The notes beneath the pieces are model-generated. The model saw nothing but the letters and a program-made list of their open reading frames with translations, did not search any database and had not been told where the DNA came from. A DNA stretch of 64,000 bases, from NCBI RefSeq assembly GCF_031157315.1, contig NZ_JAVIFU010000029.1, positions 1 to 64,000 of the forward strand. Reading direction: 5' to 3'. Every line of letters starts with the position of its first letter. The stretch's first letter is position 1. Below are positions 6,851-15,953 of this stretch, piece after piece. The position numbers and the translations under genes were made by a program. This DNA is from Paenibacillus sp. LHD-38. GTDB taxonomy: Bacteria; Bacillota; Bacilli; Paenibacillales; Paenibacillaceae.

Positions 6851-8152
6851 ATGAAAAATCAATTACCTGTAGCTATTATTGGAGGAGGACCTGTGGCCTT
6901 GGCTGCTGCAGCACAATTAACAAAAAGAAAGATTCCATTTGTTTTGTTGGAGCAGGGAACATCAGTTGGAGCTTCTGTATTGGAATGGGGCCACATCAGA
7001 ATGTTTTCTCCATGGGAATTTAACATTGATTCTGCGGCATCAGAGCTTCTTACTGAAACAGGATGGATAGCACCTCCTAAAGAGGAGTTGCCAACCGGAA
7101 AACAATTATTTGATCAATATTTGTATCCACTATCCGAACTCAGTAAATTAAAGACGAACATTAGGACGGAGGCACGTGTTGTAGCCATTCACCGACAGGG
7201 TTTTGATAAAATGAAAACGGCCGGAAGGGAGAAGGTACCTTTTGAAGTCGTGTATGAAAGTAATAACGTTGTCTATCGTGTGGAGGCTTCAGCCGTAATT
7301 GATGCTACAGGTACATGGAAATCACCAAATCCAATTGGAGCTAGTGGGGATTATGCAGCTCAAGAGGCCGATTACAGCTCACATATTCATTATGGTATTC
7401 CAGACATTAAAGGTGCACATGCAAAGCGTTACACTGGTAAAACAGTAGCTGTCGTCGGTAGCGGACACTCAGCCATCCATGCGATTCTATTGCTGCATGA
7501 GTTGAAGCTCCAAAATCCTGCAACGACTATTCATTGGGTTTTAAGAAAACAATCCATCGAGGACGCTTTTGGAGGTGGTGAGCTTGATGGACTGCCAGCT
7601 AGAGGAGTACTTGGATCACGTGCGGCAAAACTTGTGAGAGAAGGATTAGTAAATGTCCATACACCCTTTTATATCCATGGTCTCGAACAAGAGGGCGAGA
7701 AGTTAAACCTAATTGGAACCGGTGCAACGATTAATGGAGTGGATGAGATTATTGCTGCTACGGGAGCAAGGCCGAATTTCTCATTCATCAGAGAGCTTCG
7801 ATATGCAGCTGATTCATCCATTGAGTGCGTACCGAAGCTGGCAGATCTCATTGATCCTAACATTCACAGCTGTGGTACAGTTCGGCCGCATGGAGAAGCT
7901 GAACTTAGCCAGCCGGAGCATCGTTTTTATATCGTAGGGGCAAAGAGCTACGGACGCGCACCAACATTTTTACTTGCGACGGGTTATGAGCAAGTTAGAA
8001 GCGTTGTAGCAGCTTTAGCAGGAGACTGGGACTCGGCACGGGAAGTGAAGCTCCATTTGCCGGAAACGGGCGTTTGCAGTGTTTCGCGACCAAAGACTGC
8101 GTTAAAAGTTACTAATTCTTCGTGCTGTGGACCGGCCGTTGGATGCGAATAA
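6851..8152 (+). CDS. FAD-dependent NAD(P)-binding oxidoreductase with Cys-rich tail
   Basis: This 433-aa flavoprotein has an FAD-binding IIGGGPVALAAAAQL motif near its N-terminus, an NAD(P)-type VAVVGSGHSAIHAI motif near residue 205, and a late ATGARPN motif typical of two-dinucleotide oxidoreductases. It ends SSCCGPAVGCE, a vicinal Cys pair plus one more Cys. The ATG at 6851 is chosen for the GAGGAGG site; the in-frame ATG at 6806 has none. It overlaps the next gene (MFS transporter) by 10 bp, implying translational coupling and a shared pathway. The substrate is unknown. Its setting suggests oxidation of an arsenical that the transporter then moves. Confidence 0.75.
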   Translation: MKNQLPVAIIGGGPVALAAAAQLTKRKIPFVLLEQGTSVGASVLEWGHIRMFSPWEFNIDSAASELLTETGWIAPPKEELPTGKQLFDQYLYPLSELSKLKTNIRTEARVVAIHRQGFDKMKTAGREKVPFEVVYESNNVVYRVEASAVIDATGTWKSPNPIGASGDYAAQEADYSSHIHYGIPDIKGAHAKRYTGKTVAVVGSGHSAIHAILLLHELKLQNPATTIHWVLRKQSIEDAFGGGELDGLPARGVLGSRAAKLVREGLVNVHTPFYIHGLEQEGEKLNLIGTGATINGVDEIIAATGARPNFSFIRELRYAADSSIECVPKLADLIDPNIHSCGTVRPHGEAELSQPEHRFYIVGAKSYGRAPTFLLATGYEQVRSVVAALAGDWDSAREVKLHLPETGVCSVSRPKTALKVTNSSCCGPAVGCE

Positions 8153-9375
8153 AACCAAATAAAATAAAAGCAGAGACAAAAGTTAAACTCGTTGCAGCGA
8201 TAACGGCTGTTTGTCTGCTTGGAGATACGATGCTTTATGTAGTACTTCCTATCTTTGGTGAGCAGTTTGGCATTCAGTCGTTATGGCAGGTGGGTGTATT
8301 ACTTTCGATGAATCGATTTGTTCGAATTCCGATTCACCCATTGATTGGTTGGTTTTATTCTAAGTATCAAATTAAAATGGGTATTATCATCGCCATTCTT
8401 CTTACAGTAATGTCTACATTTTGTTATGGATGGTTAAATGGATTCTGGATGCTTCTCATCGCAAGATGCGTTTGGGGTGTAGCTTGGGCTTTTCTTAAAC
8501 AGGGTGGACAATTGCAGGTGGTAGCTGCTATCGAGGAGAACAGCGAGAACGGCGGAAGGTTGTCAGGCATTTATAATAGTATTACAGGAATAGGAGCATT
8601 ATTGGGAATGTTAGTTGGAGGCTTTGTTTCAACCTTCTATGGACCTGATAATATCCTTATCGCATTTGCTGTACTGGCATTTTTGACTTTATTTTTTGTA
8701 GGAAGGTTAGAGGGATCAGCATTTGTTGAAATTCAACATGTTGAGAAGCAAAGAACCTTCAATAAAGAATTGATTTCGCTCATGATTACGGGGTTTATAC
8801 TCACTCTGATCTTTCAAGGTTTTCTTAAATCAACAATGAGTTATTGGGTTGGTATGCAAAATTATGAGTGGATTCCTTTTATGCAAGCGATTGGAGCTGC
8901 GACCATTACCGGTTTACTCATCACTGTGAAATTAAGTTTAGATCCACTCCTTGTTCCTTGGATCGGGAAGATAAATGATCGAAGTATAAATGGGAATAGA
9001 TATCTTACTATTTTAACTATAGTGGCCAGCAGCTTGTTATTCTTGTTTCCAATGAGGATGAATGTTGTAATTTGCCTAGGTATGACAATGCTGTTGCTTC
9101 TAATATCTACAGTACTTATGACTATAAACGATGCTAAAATTTTCCAACAATCTACGGCTCATAATCGGCATAAAGTGATTTCTGGATATTCAATGGCAAG
9201 TGATTTAGGAGCCGCGGCAGGTCCATTATTTGGGTTTTTATTCATCTCATTAATTGGAGATATAGCAACAGCGTGGGTGGCTTCTTTACTTCTTGTTGTT
9301 GGAGCGCTGAGTGAATTCATGATGAAGAAATTACATGCCCGTAGAAGTGAGCAGACTTTGAATACAACAATGTAA
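8143..9375 (+). CDS. MFS transporter coupled to the flavoprotein
   Basis: This 410-aa protein has about 12 hydrophobic segments and the MFS fold, with a weak A-motif region (GWFYSKYQIKMG) after the second helix. The ATG at 8143 overlaps the flavoprotein stop; a GTG at 8122 would also be in frame. It is followed directly by a terminator. I cannot assign a substrate. The overlap with the Cys-tailed flavoprotein and the adjacent arsenic genes suggest export of an arsenical or a product of that enzyme. Confidence 0.7.
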   Translation: MRIKPNKIKAETKVKLVAAITAVCLLGDTMLYVVLPIFGEQFGIQSLWQVGVLLSMNRFVRIPIHPLIGWFYSKYQIKMGIIIAILLTVMSTFCYGWLNGFWMLLIARCVWGVAWAFLKQGGQLQVVAAIEENSENGGRLSGIYNSITGIGALLGMLVGGFVSTFYGPDNILIAFAVLAFLTLFFVGRLEGSAFVEIQHVEKQRTFNKELISLMITGFILTLIFQGFLKSTMSYWVGMQNYEWIPFMQAIGAATITGLLITVKLSLDPLLVPWIGKINDRSINGNRYLTILTIVASSLLFLFPMRMNVVICLGMTMLLLLISTVLMTINDAKIFQQSTAHNRHKVISGYSMASDLGAAAGPLFGFLFISLIGDIATAWVASLLLVVGALSEFMMKKLHARRSEQTLNTTM

Positions 9376-9377
9376 AT

Positions 9378-9420
9378 AAAGAGCATACTCCTGGTTCACT
9401 CAAAGGGTATGCTCTTTATT
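9378..9420 (+). terminator. Terminator after the MFS gene
   Basis: AAAGAGCATAC (9378-9388) pairs with GTATGCTCTTT (9406-9416), followed by ATTAT. It ends the arsenic island on its right side. The next stretch (9421-9651) holds nothing I recognise. Confidence 0.8.
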
Positions 9421-9651
9421 ATGGAGATGCATATAGAAAAGACTTACCGAACTTTGAATTCACAAACCTCTTTCATGTAGTGCATTCCGTTTAAAGTGAC
9501 TGTATGCTCGTCTTGTTTATCAATTTTTTTGCATAATTTTTGTACGACAATTTTTCAAAGCATTCGTCATGAGCTTTTTATAGGTTTTAATTGGATTATT
9601 CGTGCTTATTTGTGTACAAGTTCTATTACGTACAATTACATGTAGATAATG

Positions 9652-10529
9652 GAGATGATTCCTTCCCACTCACGATCATTAACCCAGTTCCAAAGAGCAG
9701 GTCCGTCATAAAATAGATCCTCACAAACAGACGGGGCTCCTTATTCGGGAACTTGGCAGCAAGATGCCGATGAAGGCATTTTTGTTGCATCTAAGCGTGC
9801 TTGTAAAGTAGCTAAGAGATCTATGATGTTAGAACGTCCTTCTGCAGCAGGTGAGGATACGATATCGATACTTTCCTCGGCCATCTTTTGCTCAATTAAT
9901 TCAGTTAATGCCAATCGGTAGTCATCTGTATATTTTTCCGGATCAAACTTTTCGCTGAGCTGCTCAACGAGAGCTTTGGCCATCGATAATTCTTTCTCGT
10001 TTACTATGGTAACGGGAGGTAGATTAGGCACCTGGGATAACGAGCGGATTTCGTCCGGAAAATACATCGTTTCTAAAAAAAGACAATTTTCAACCACTCG
10101 GATGGCAGCTAAGCTGCTTTTGCTTCGGATGGATATTTTGGCAATACCGATCTTACCCGTTTGTTTAATTGTCTCAAGCAGCAGATTATAGGCGCCGGCT
10201 CCTGCCATATCAGGGGATAAGTAATAGGCTTTTTGAAAGTACAGCGGATCAATATCCTGTAAATCAACGAAATCAAATATTTTAATCGAGTGGATTCGTC
10301 TTTAATGCTTTCCAGCTCGTCTTCTTTAACGATGACGAACTTGTCTTTCTCATACTCAAAACCTTTCACGATTTCATCTGGACCCCTGCGGCTCTAATGA
10401 AAGAGGGAAGGGGAACTGCGACTTCATCTACACTTTAATAATAATGGCAGGATCATTGGCCTTCTCTTTGTTTTGGCATATAAGTACTTACTGATTGATT
10501 CCTTGATTCTATGCTTTAGGATAGACCAT
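9652..10529 (-). pseudogene. Collapsed second copy of the LigD-Ku-RNase J locus
   Basis: Three blocks match the intact locus in the same order and orientation: 9652-9763 to 16330-16442 (ligase gene), 9764-10382 to 16887-17511 (Ku gene) and 10383-10529 to 17782-17929 (Ku/RNase J terminator plus the 3' end of the RNase J gene). Identity by eye is well above 90 percent. About 440 and 270 bp are missing at the two joins, and each join falls at 2 bp shared by both parents (AG and CC). The Ku block also has a small deletion near 10287 that shifts the frame. None of the three genes can be expressed as a whole. The remaining Ku frame (9741-10208) lacks both ends of the protein. Confidence 0.9.
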
Positions 10530-10688
10530 AAGGATGCTTCGTATAAAGCTATCAATCCGGTGTATGAGGCGTATTTCCTCCGGAGATGGTGGAACCGGCT
10601 TGTAATACAGGCTGGTGCTGTTCAGGCTTAGTAGATCCGCTTGTACGAGGATCGGATGTTCGAGGCAATCCCATTCTAAGAGGTCGAT
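10530..10688 (-). pseudogene. IS3-family OrfB N-terminal fragment
   Basis: On the minus strand one frame reads ADLLSLNSTSLYYKPVPPSP, then EEIRLIHRID. This is the short helical N-terminal region that precedes the DDE core in IS3-family OrfB proteins. The fragment ends abruptly at 10530, where it joins the RNase J block. It marks the right boundary of the collapsed repair locus and may be the element involved in its rearrangement. Confidence 0.6.
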
Positions 10689-10789
10689 TCGTTATTCACG
10701 CGACAAGTTAGAGGCTGTTGCAGGACTAGTCACTTAATTTGTCGAATACTAAATCACAACATATTGTTTTACTAATAGAGAGGGACACT

Positions 10790-13378
10790 ATGACCTATAA
10801 AGCCAATAACACCGAATGGAAACTAGGTTTAATGGATGACGGACAATTGAAAGCAGATGTGCAGTTATCCAGTGAAGATATTTTCCGTAACGCATTTGAA
10901 TATTCGACTAATGGTGTAGCCATTGTTGCGCCAAACGGACGTTGGCTGAAAGTTAACCGTTCATTTTGCCATATAACCGGCTATTCTGAAGAAGAACTAC
11001 TTTCATTAGATTTTCAATCGATTACCCATCCGGATGATCTCGAACGCAGTAGAAAATATGCAATAGAAATGATGAACGGACAAACCCCTTTCTTGCAAAT
11101 GGAGAAACGGTACATACATAAACTTGGACATTCGGTGTGGGTTATGCTAAGCAGTAATCTATGTTGTGATGCCGCGAACAACCCCCTCTACTTTATTTCT
11201 CAAATTGTAGATATTACGGCGTACAAATGTACGACGGATGCTTTGTTCCTGACGCGGCAGGAGCTGAAAGATACCGTTCGTATGCAGCAGGGAATGACTT
11301 TCAAATTCAAGCAAATCAACGACCGCTTCGTTCATACGTTATGTGATGGTGAACTGCTATACCGATTCGGTTTGATACCGGAACAAGTCGTGGGTAAACA
11401 ACTGATTGAATTTTTGCCTTCAGCTCTTGCAGCACAAAAAGAAAAGTATTACCGGCGTGCTTGGGAAGGTGAAGAGAACGTCATTTACGAGGGCGAGTTC
11501 GGCGGTATTGCGTATTTGGCATCGTTACGTCCGGTGAAACGGGGGGGGAAAGTGGAAGAAGTGATTGCGTCCTGTGTAGATATTACCGAACGCAAGGTAA
11601 TGGAACAGCAATACAGTTCGCTATTTGAATACCATCCCAATGCCATCGTTTCCTGTGATCTAAATGGTCGTATCCTTAGTTGCAATCTGGCATGCGAAAA
11701 AATAGTAGGTTATCGTAAGGAAGAACTTCTTCATCAATTCGTTGGAAACTTTTTTGAAAAAGACGAATGGGATAAAGCGGCTGCGCACTTTCGAAAGATA
11801 GCAGATGGAAAACCGAATCACTTTGATATCGGAGCTATCCATAAAGCTGGGGACCGTATTGAATTAAACATGACAAGTGTACCCCTTGTTGTGAATGATG
11901 AAATTGTCGGTCTCCACTTGATCATAAAAGATATAACGGAGCAAAAAAGAACGCAAGAAGAGCTTACTTCAACAAAAGAACTGCTTGAATCGTTTTTCAG
12001 GAATATGGATGAGGCAATCGTCATTTTTGAACCAAGTGGCAATATTCTGAAAGTCAACAAAGCTTTCGAAAGCATTTATGGCTGGAAGTCGGAAGAGGTT
12101 GTCGGGTGCCCATTACCGGAGATGCCTGATGAATTTATGGTTAGTCTGGTAGAAATGTCCCAAAAGATCAAACTCGGAGAACAAGTCATTGGTCATGAGA
12201 CGATCCATAGAGCTAAAAACGGAGAGTTAATCCATGTCAGTCTTACCCTTTCCCCAATTCGGGATGTCAAAGGGGGGATCGTCGCTTTTGCAAGCATTAT
12301 AAGAGACATAACGGAACAGAAGCAGGCCGAAAAGGTCCTTCGTGAAAATGATCAACGTTATCGTCAGCTCATTAAACTTTTGCCTGAACCAATCGTCGTG
12401 CACAGTGAGGGGATATTCGTCTATTTAAATGATGCGGGGATCACACTTGTTGGAGCGGCGAGTCAGGAGGAGATCGTTGGACAATCGATATTTGAATTCA
12501 TCCATCCCGACTTCCATCATCAAGCAGCAGATAACATCAAGCAAGTCACGATGGGGAGTAGTATGGGGTTTTCAGGATATAAGTTCGTTCGAATGAATGG
12601 GGAAGTGATAGAGGTTGAGGCCTGCAGCACAAAAGTGAACGAATACATGGGAAGATCCGTTATCCAAACCGTAATCAGAGATATTACGGAGCGTAAGCGA
12701 ACGGAAGAACTGCTGAGAAAATCGGATAAGCTTTCCGCTGTCGGTCAACTTGCGGCGGGAGTTGCACATGAAATTCGAAATCCACTGACGGCAATAAAAG
12801 GGTTTGTTCAACTGCTTCAATCCAGAACCAAGGAAAATAGAGATTACTTTGACATTATGTTGTCGGAGCTTGAACGTATCAACTACATCGTTAGTGAGTT
12901 TATGCTCCTAGCTAAACCTGCCCAGATCATCCATTTTGAACAAAAAGATATCCGGAAGCTGGTCCAAAGTATTCTATCGCTTCTGGATACCCAGGCCATT
13001 ATGAATAACGTCCAAATCCAAACGGAAATCGATCCGGATATTCAGACGATCATGTGTGAAGAAAATCAACTCAAGCAAGTATTTGTGAATGTGATTAAAA
13101 ATGCAATCGAAGCGATGCCAAACGGAGGGCTGCTCGTCATCCAAGTTAAGCACAAAAACAAGTGTGATATCTTGATCCGTTTTATTGACCAGGGATGCGG
13201 CATTCCAAAAGAAGGGCTTCCGAAGTTGGGCGAGCCCTTTTACAGCACAAAAGAAAAAGGCAACGGACTAGGACTCATGATGTGTTATAAAATCGTTGAA
13301 GCCCACCATGGCCATATGTACATTAAGAGTAAACCGGGCAAGGGAACGACGATTGATGTTATTCTACCTGGTGCATAA
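10790..13378 (+). CDS. Soluble sensor histidine kinase with five PAS domains
   Basis: This 862-aa protein has five successive PAS domains (about residues 30-145, 170-275, 280-395, 405-520 and 525-640), each ending with a DITERK/DITEQK-like motif. A HisKA domain follows, with phospho-acceptor His660 in AHEIRNP, and then a HATPase domain (VFVNVIKNAIEAMPNGG, DQGCGIP, GLGLMM). No membrane segments are visible, so it senses a cytosolic or redox signal. The ATG at 10790 has a GAGAGGG site; the TTG at 10739 has none. No response regulator is adjacent. The design resembles KinA/KinE-type kinases that feed the Spo0 phosphorelay, and the gene lies near sporulation-related genes, so a role in sporulation timing is a reasonable guess. 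Confidence 0.85.
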   Translation: MTYKANNTEWKLGLMDDGQLKADVQLSSEDIFRNAFEYSTNGVAIVAPNGRWLKVNRSFCHITGYSEEELLSLDFQSITHPDDLERSRKYAIEMMNGQTPFLQMEKRYIHKLGHSVWVMLSSNLCCDAANNPLYFISQIVDITAYKCTTDALFLTRQELKDTVRMQQGMTFKFKQINDRFVHTLCDGELLYRFGLIPEQVVGKQLIEFLPSALAAQKEKYYRRAWEGEENVIYEGEFGGIAYLASLRPVKRGGKVEEVIASCVDITERKVMEQQYSSLFEYHPNAIVSCDLNGRILSCNLACEKIVGYRKEELLHQFVGNFFEKDEWDKAAAHFRKIADGKPNHFDIGAIHKAGDRIELNMTSVPLVVNDEIVGLHLIIKDITEQKRTQEELTSTKELLESFFRNMDEAIVIFEPSGNILKVNKAFESIYGWKSEEVVGCPLPEMPDEFMVSLVEMSQKIKLGEQVIGHETIHRAKNGELIHVSLTLSPIRDVKGGIVAFASIIRDITEQKQAEKVLRENDQRYRQLIKLLPEPIVVHSEGIFVYLNDAGITLVGAASQEEIVGQSIFEFIHPDFHHQAADNIKQVTMGSSMGFSGYKFVRMNGEVIEVEACSTKVNEYMGRSVIQTVIRDITERKRTEELLRKSDKLSAVGQLAAGVAHEIRNPLTAIKGFVQLLQSRTKENRDYFDIMLSELERINYIVSEFMLLAKPAQIIHFEQKDIRKLVQSILSLLDTQAIMNNVQIQTEIDPDIQTIMCEENQLKQVFVNVIKNAIEAMPNGGLLVIQVKHKNKCDILIRFIDQGCGIPKEGLPKLGEPFYSTKEKGNGLGLMMCYKIVEAHHGHMYIKSKPGKGTTIDVILPGA

Positions 13379-13407
13379 AGGCTTCAACTCTTCCATCAGA
13401 TATACCA

Positions 13408-13447
13408 GAAAGGGATACGTTTACTAAACGTATCCCTTTCTTTTGTT
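13408..13447 (+). terminator. Terminator of the histidine kinase gene
   Basis: GAAAGGGATACGTTT pairs with AAACGTATCCCTTTC across a three-base loop (13408-13440), followed by TTTTG. Confidence 0.85.
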
Positions 13448-13543
13448 CATCCAATCTCCTTCATGTCAATAATGATATTTGTATCAGGGAAGGGTTAGTT
13501 CGAAACACAAAATACTGGAAAAATGATAAAGTGAGGCGTGCAC

Positions 13544-13684
13544 ATGGAGCAGGGCGGATTCCTCGGGGGAACAAGCGGTAAAAACTCTACGATGAGTACG
13601 ACTTTACATGATCAGAAGACCGGAAACAACGGCGGAGAAAAAAACCGATTTCGAAAATTCTTGAGATCAATAGGCAGCAAATAA
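13544..13684 (+). CDS. Possible 46-aa small protein
   Basis: An ATG with a weak GTGAGG site opens a 46-codon frame (MEQGGFLGGTSGKNST to the end RFRKFLRSIGSK). It has a Gly/Ser-rich front and a basic C-terminus. I do not recognise it. It lies in an otherwise empty 337-bp gap between the kinase terminator and the next gene and could be the remnant of a longer gene. Confidence 0.3.
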   Translation: MEQGGFLGGTSGKNSTMSTTLHDQKTGNNGGEKNRFRKFLRSIGSK

Positions 13685-13715
13685 TGGATAACTTCGATGA
13701 TTGTACGGCTAAATT

Positions 13716-14489
13716 ATGTTGCGTAAGATGTCTAGATGTCGATTTCCTAACCAACTTTTTGTAGGTGAACAAGGAAAGAAAAACTTGGCTTATCTGACAC
13801 GATATTTAATCGAAGAATATTTGAACATACCCATTGAAGAGATTCCTGGTCGAGTAAGTGCAGATATTCTTTGGAGACATCGTTTGCGTCCCCCTGCCAC
13901 AGTACATGGATGGAATTTTATTGAGTTGGTTCAACATGCGTATCCCGGTCAATTTTACGCGTGGGAGTTCAGGCAAGTTTCCAATGGTTACTGGAAAGGG
14001 GAGAAAGGACGACAACGAGCTATCGAAGCTATCAAGTATGTGATCGAAGAAAAATGCAGTATTCCTTATCATGAAATTCCACATTGTATAAACTATCATT
14101 TTTTTAAGGAGCATAGACTACTTGGCATTTTTAATGTGTTTGGGCATTCTCCTTATCAAGTGGTTGATGCCGTATACCCCGATCAATTTCAACCATGGGA
14201 ATTTGCCAATGTACCCATGAATTGTTGGAAAAATGCTGCAAACATACAACAAATGATGGATTGGCTTCTTTTCGAAAAACTTCAATTTTCGACTTATCAA
14301 GAGGCTCTTATGGAACTGAAAAAAAGACATTTTTTTCAATATAGACTGACAGGGTTTTTCCAAATGGTCTTCGGTATGCGATTACTCAAGGTAAAACATT
14401 GGATTATCGATCAAGTGAACCAGTCCCCACCCTATACTTTTAAAGAAGTTCACAAAATGATTCCCGAATACATAGGTGAAAAGTTATAA
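13716..14489 (+). CDS. Two-repeat cytosolic protein, DUF4046-like
   Basis: This 257-aa protein has two internal repeats of about 80 residues, each ending with a conserved patch: AYPGQFYAWEF followed by GYWK near residue 75, and VYPDQFQPWEF followed by NCWKN near residue 150. A third, weaker unit may follow. The layout resembles the Bacillus family DUF4046 as I remember it, whose function is unknown. No signal peptide or membrane segment is present. No clear ribosome site precedes the ATG at 13716, so the start is uncertain. The next gene begins 22 bp downstream. Confidence 0.55.
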   Translation: MLRKMSRCRFPNQLFVGEQGKKNLAYLTRYLIEEYLNIPIEEIPGRVSADILWRHRLRPPATVHGWNFIELVQHAYPGQFYAWEFRQVSNGYWKGEKGRQRAIEAIKYVIEEKCSIPYHEIPHCINYHFFKEHRLLGIFNVFGHSPYQVVDAVYPDQFQPWEFANVPMNCWKNAANIQQMMDWLLFEKLQFSTYQEALMELKKRHFFQYRLTGFFQMVFGMRLLKVKHWIIDQVNQSPPYTFKEVHKMIPEYIGEKL

Positions 14490-14511
14490 TCCGATTAAAG
14501 AGGTTACGGAC

Positions 14512-15321
14512 ATGCGAAGAAAAACGATGAGTCGATTTCTCAAATCGCTATATCAAGCCCCAAAAAAACAAACCGAAAACGGAGACAACATGAATGTTTC
14601 TTCTCAGATAAAGCAAACCCATTTGAGTACATCCCTTTCGGAAAATCTGGCAATGTTTAAAGAAACCTTTAAAGGCTGCGGGGATATCGTTTATCGGCAA
14701 TGTAAATTAGGAACGGAACAAGCCATTCATGCCATTGTCATTTCGACGGACGGCCTTGTTGATAAAAACATTATGAATAACGATATCATGAAATCCCTCA
14801 TGCAAGGGTCTCGTTTACTTGAGCCAGGCGGAAACATGGAGCCGCAGCGGGCTTTTTCTTTCATTCTCGAGGGCCCATTAAATATCGGAGACATTAAAGA
14901 AGAAGTGAAGATGACGGAGATCATTGATTCCATATTAACGGGGGATACTGCGATACTCATCGATGGCGTATCCACCGCTATAATTGCAAACACTCGTGGC
15001 GTAGAAATGAGAGCTGTCAGCGAGCCTGAAACAGAGACGGTGGTTAGAGGGCCAAGGCAAGGCTTTACCGAGAACATTCGGACGAATACCCCCTTTGTAT
15101 TAATCGTACCTACCATATTCATACAGTTCCTGCAGTCCAGTGAAGATTACTATGAGCGCTATCCCATAGCGTTTGCCATCAGAGCCATAGCTGAGCCTAC
15201 AGGTTTAGGCCGCCGAACGCCGGCTTCCCTTAGCGCTTCAAATGTAATTTCCATCATGAGCGCCTCTATAAAAGCTGGAAACGGAACGCCTTCGCGAGCT
15301 CCTGCGATGCTGATTAACTAA
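14512..15321 (+). pseudogene. GerA-type spore germination protein gene, deleted and partly inverted
   Basis: The first 190 or so codons are the N-terminal cytosolic part of a GerA-family receptor subunit (GDIVYRQCKLGTEQAIHAIV, then LLEPGG, DTAILIDG, RGPRQGFTENIRTNT). The frame then jumps to PFVLIVPTIFIQFLQSS, which normally lies over 100 residues further on. From about 15165 to 15320 the conserved GerA sequence is found on the opposite strand: [15 protein letters not shown], followed by [13 protein letters not shown]. The coding DNA has therefore been both deleted and inverted. The turn point carries the palindrome CGCTATcccATAGCG. No receptor can be made. The following 150 bp (15322-15474) hold nothing recognisable. 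Confidence 0.85.
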
Positions 15322-15474
15322 TTTTGCTGATGGCCGCTTACTCCATTTATATGTGCTTGGGAGTGCTAGGGCGTTGCGCAGATGATCTCGTTTTATTTTT
15401 GGGCGCAGCTATCACGATTCTTTACACGAAAGCAGGGTCTTCGGCTGATTGTAAGCTTGCTTCGACCGATGTGG

Positions 15475-15786
15475 TTATTTCTCTTCGCTATCTTCGATAT
15501 ATTCACGAGCTTTATCCAAAGTATTACCAATTTGGCTTGCATCATGTTCGAGCCAATCTACCGCTTCATTAGGCCCCATATTGCCTTGCATTACTCGTCC
15601 GACAACAGAGTCTAGTTCTTCGGCTGCCTTATCTATATCGCTGACTAATAATTCCTTGTTATCCTTTAATTCCATTGTTGATTTGCCGCAGTGTAAGCAT
15701 AAATGGTCTAGTAAATCCTCGATCGGAATCTGGCTTTGCCCGTTACAGCCAATGCAAGTGACCAACGTCGTCTTTTCTTTGAGCAT
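15475..15786 (-). CDS. Small zinc-ribbon protein
   Basis: This 103-aa cytosolic protein has two CxxC knuckles (CIGCNG and CLHCGK) spaced as a zinc ribbon in the first 35 residues. An acidic, largely helical tail of about 65 residues follows. It is the last of a tightly spaced leftward series Ku, ligase, 53-aa protein, this protein (2 bp gap to its upstream neighbour). Co-transcription with double-strand break repair genes hints at a link, but no function can be assigned. Confidence 0.65.
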   Translation of the reverse strand: MLKEKTTLVTCIGCNGQSQIPIEDLLDHLCLHCGKSTMELKDNKELLVSDIDKAAEELDSVVGRVMQGNMGPNEAVDWLEHDASQIGNTLDKAREYIEDSEEK

Positions 15787-15788
15787 GC

Positions 15789-15950
15789 CTAAACTCCTTC
15801 CAAATCATGAATGTCATGCTCTACAATATGCTTCCAACCGCTGCCCATTATCCATGAAACCTCTACATTTCGATTGGAAACCCTGCGGACTTTGCCTATT
15901 TTTGAATCTTTTGGATATCCCCGCAGCCTAACGTTATCGCCCTCTTTCAT
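15789..15950 (-). CDS. 53-aa basic mini-protein in the Ku-ligase operon
   Basis: The frame reads MKEGDNVRLRGYPKDSKIGK and continues with short beta-strand-like stretches (VRRVSNRNVEVSWI) and a GWKHIVEHDIHDLEGV end. The pattern of a G-D-x-V-R-L start with alternating strands suggests a small SH3-like or KOW-like barrel. It begins 3 bp after the ligase stop and ends 2 bp before the zinc-ribbon gene, so it is very likely part of the same transcript. It is too short for most gene callers. Confidence 0.6.
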   Translation of the reverse strand: MKEGDNVRLRGYPKDSKIGKVRRVSNRNVEVSWIMGSGWKHIVEHDIHDLEGV

Positions 15951-15953
15951 GGT

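Noticed and set aside
15324-15615. Hydrophobic plus-strand frames of 77 and 82 codons
   Set aside because: They overlap the zinc-ribbon gene on the other strand, lack ribosome sites and match no family I know.
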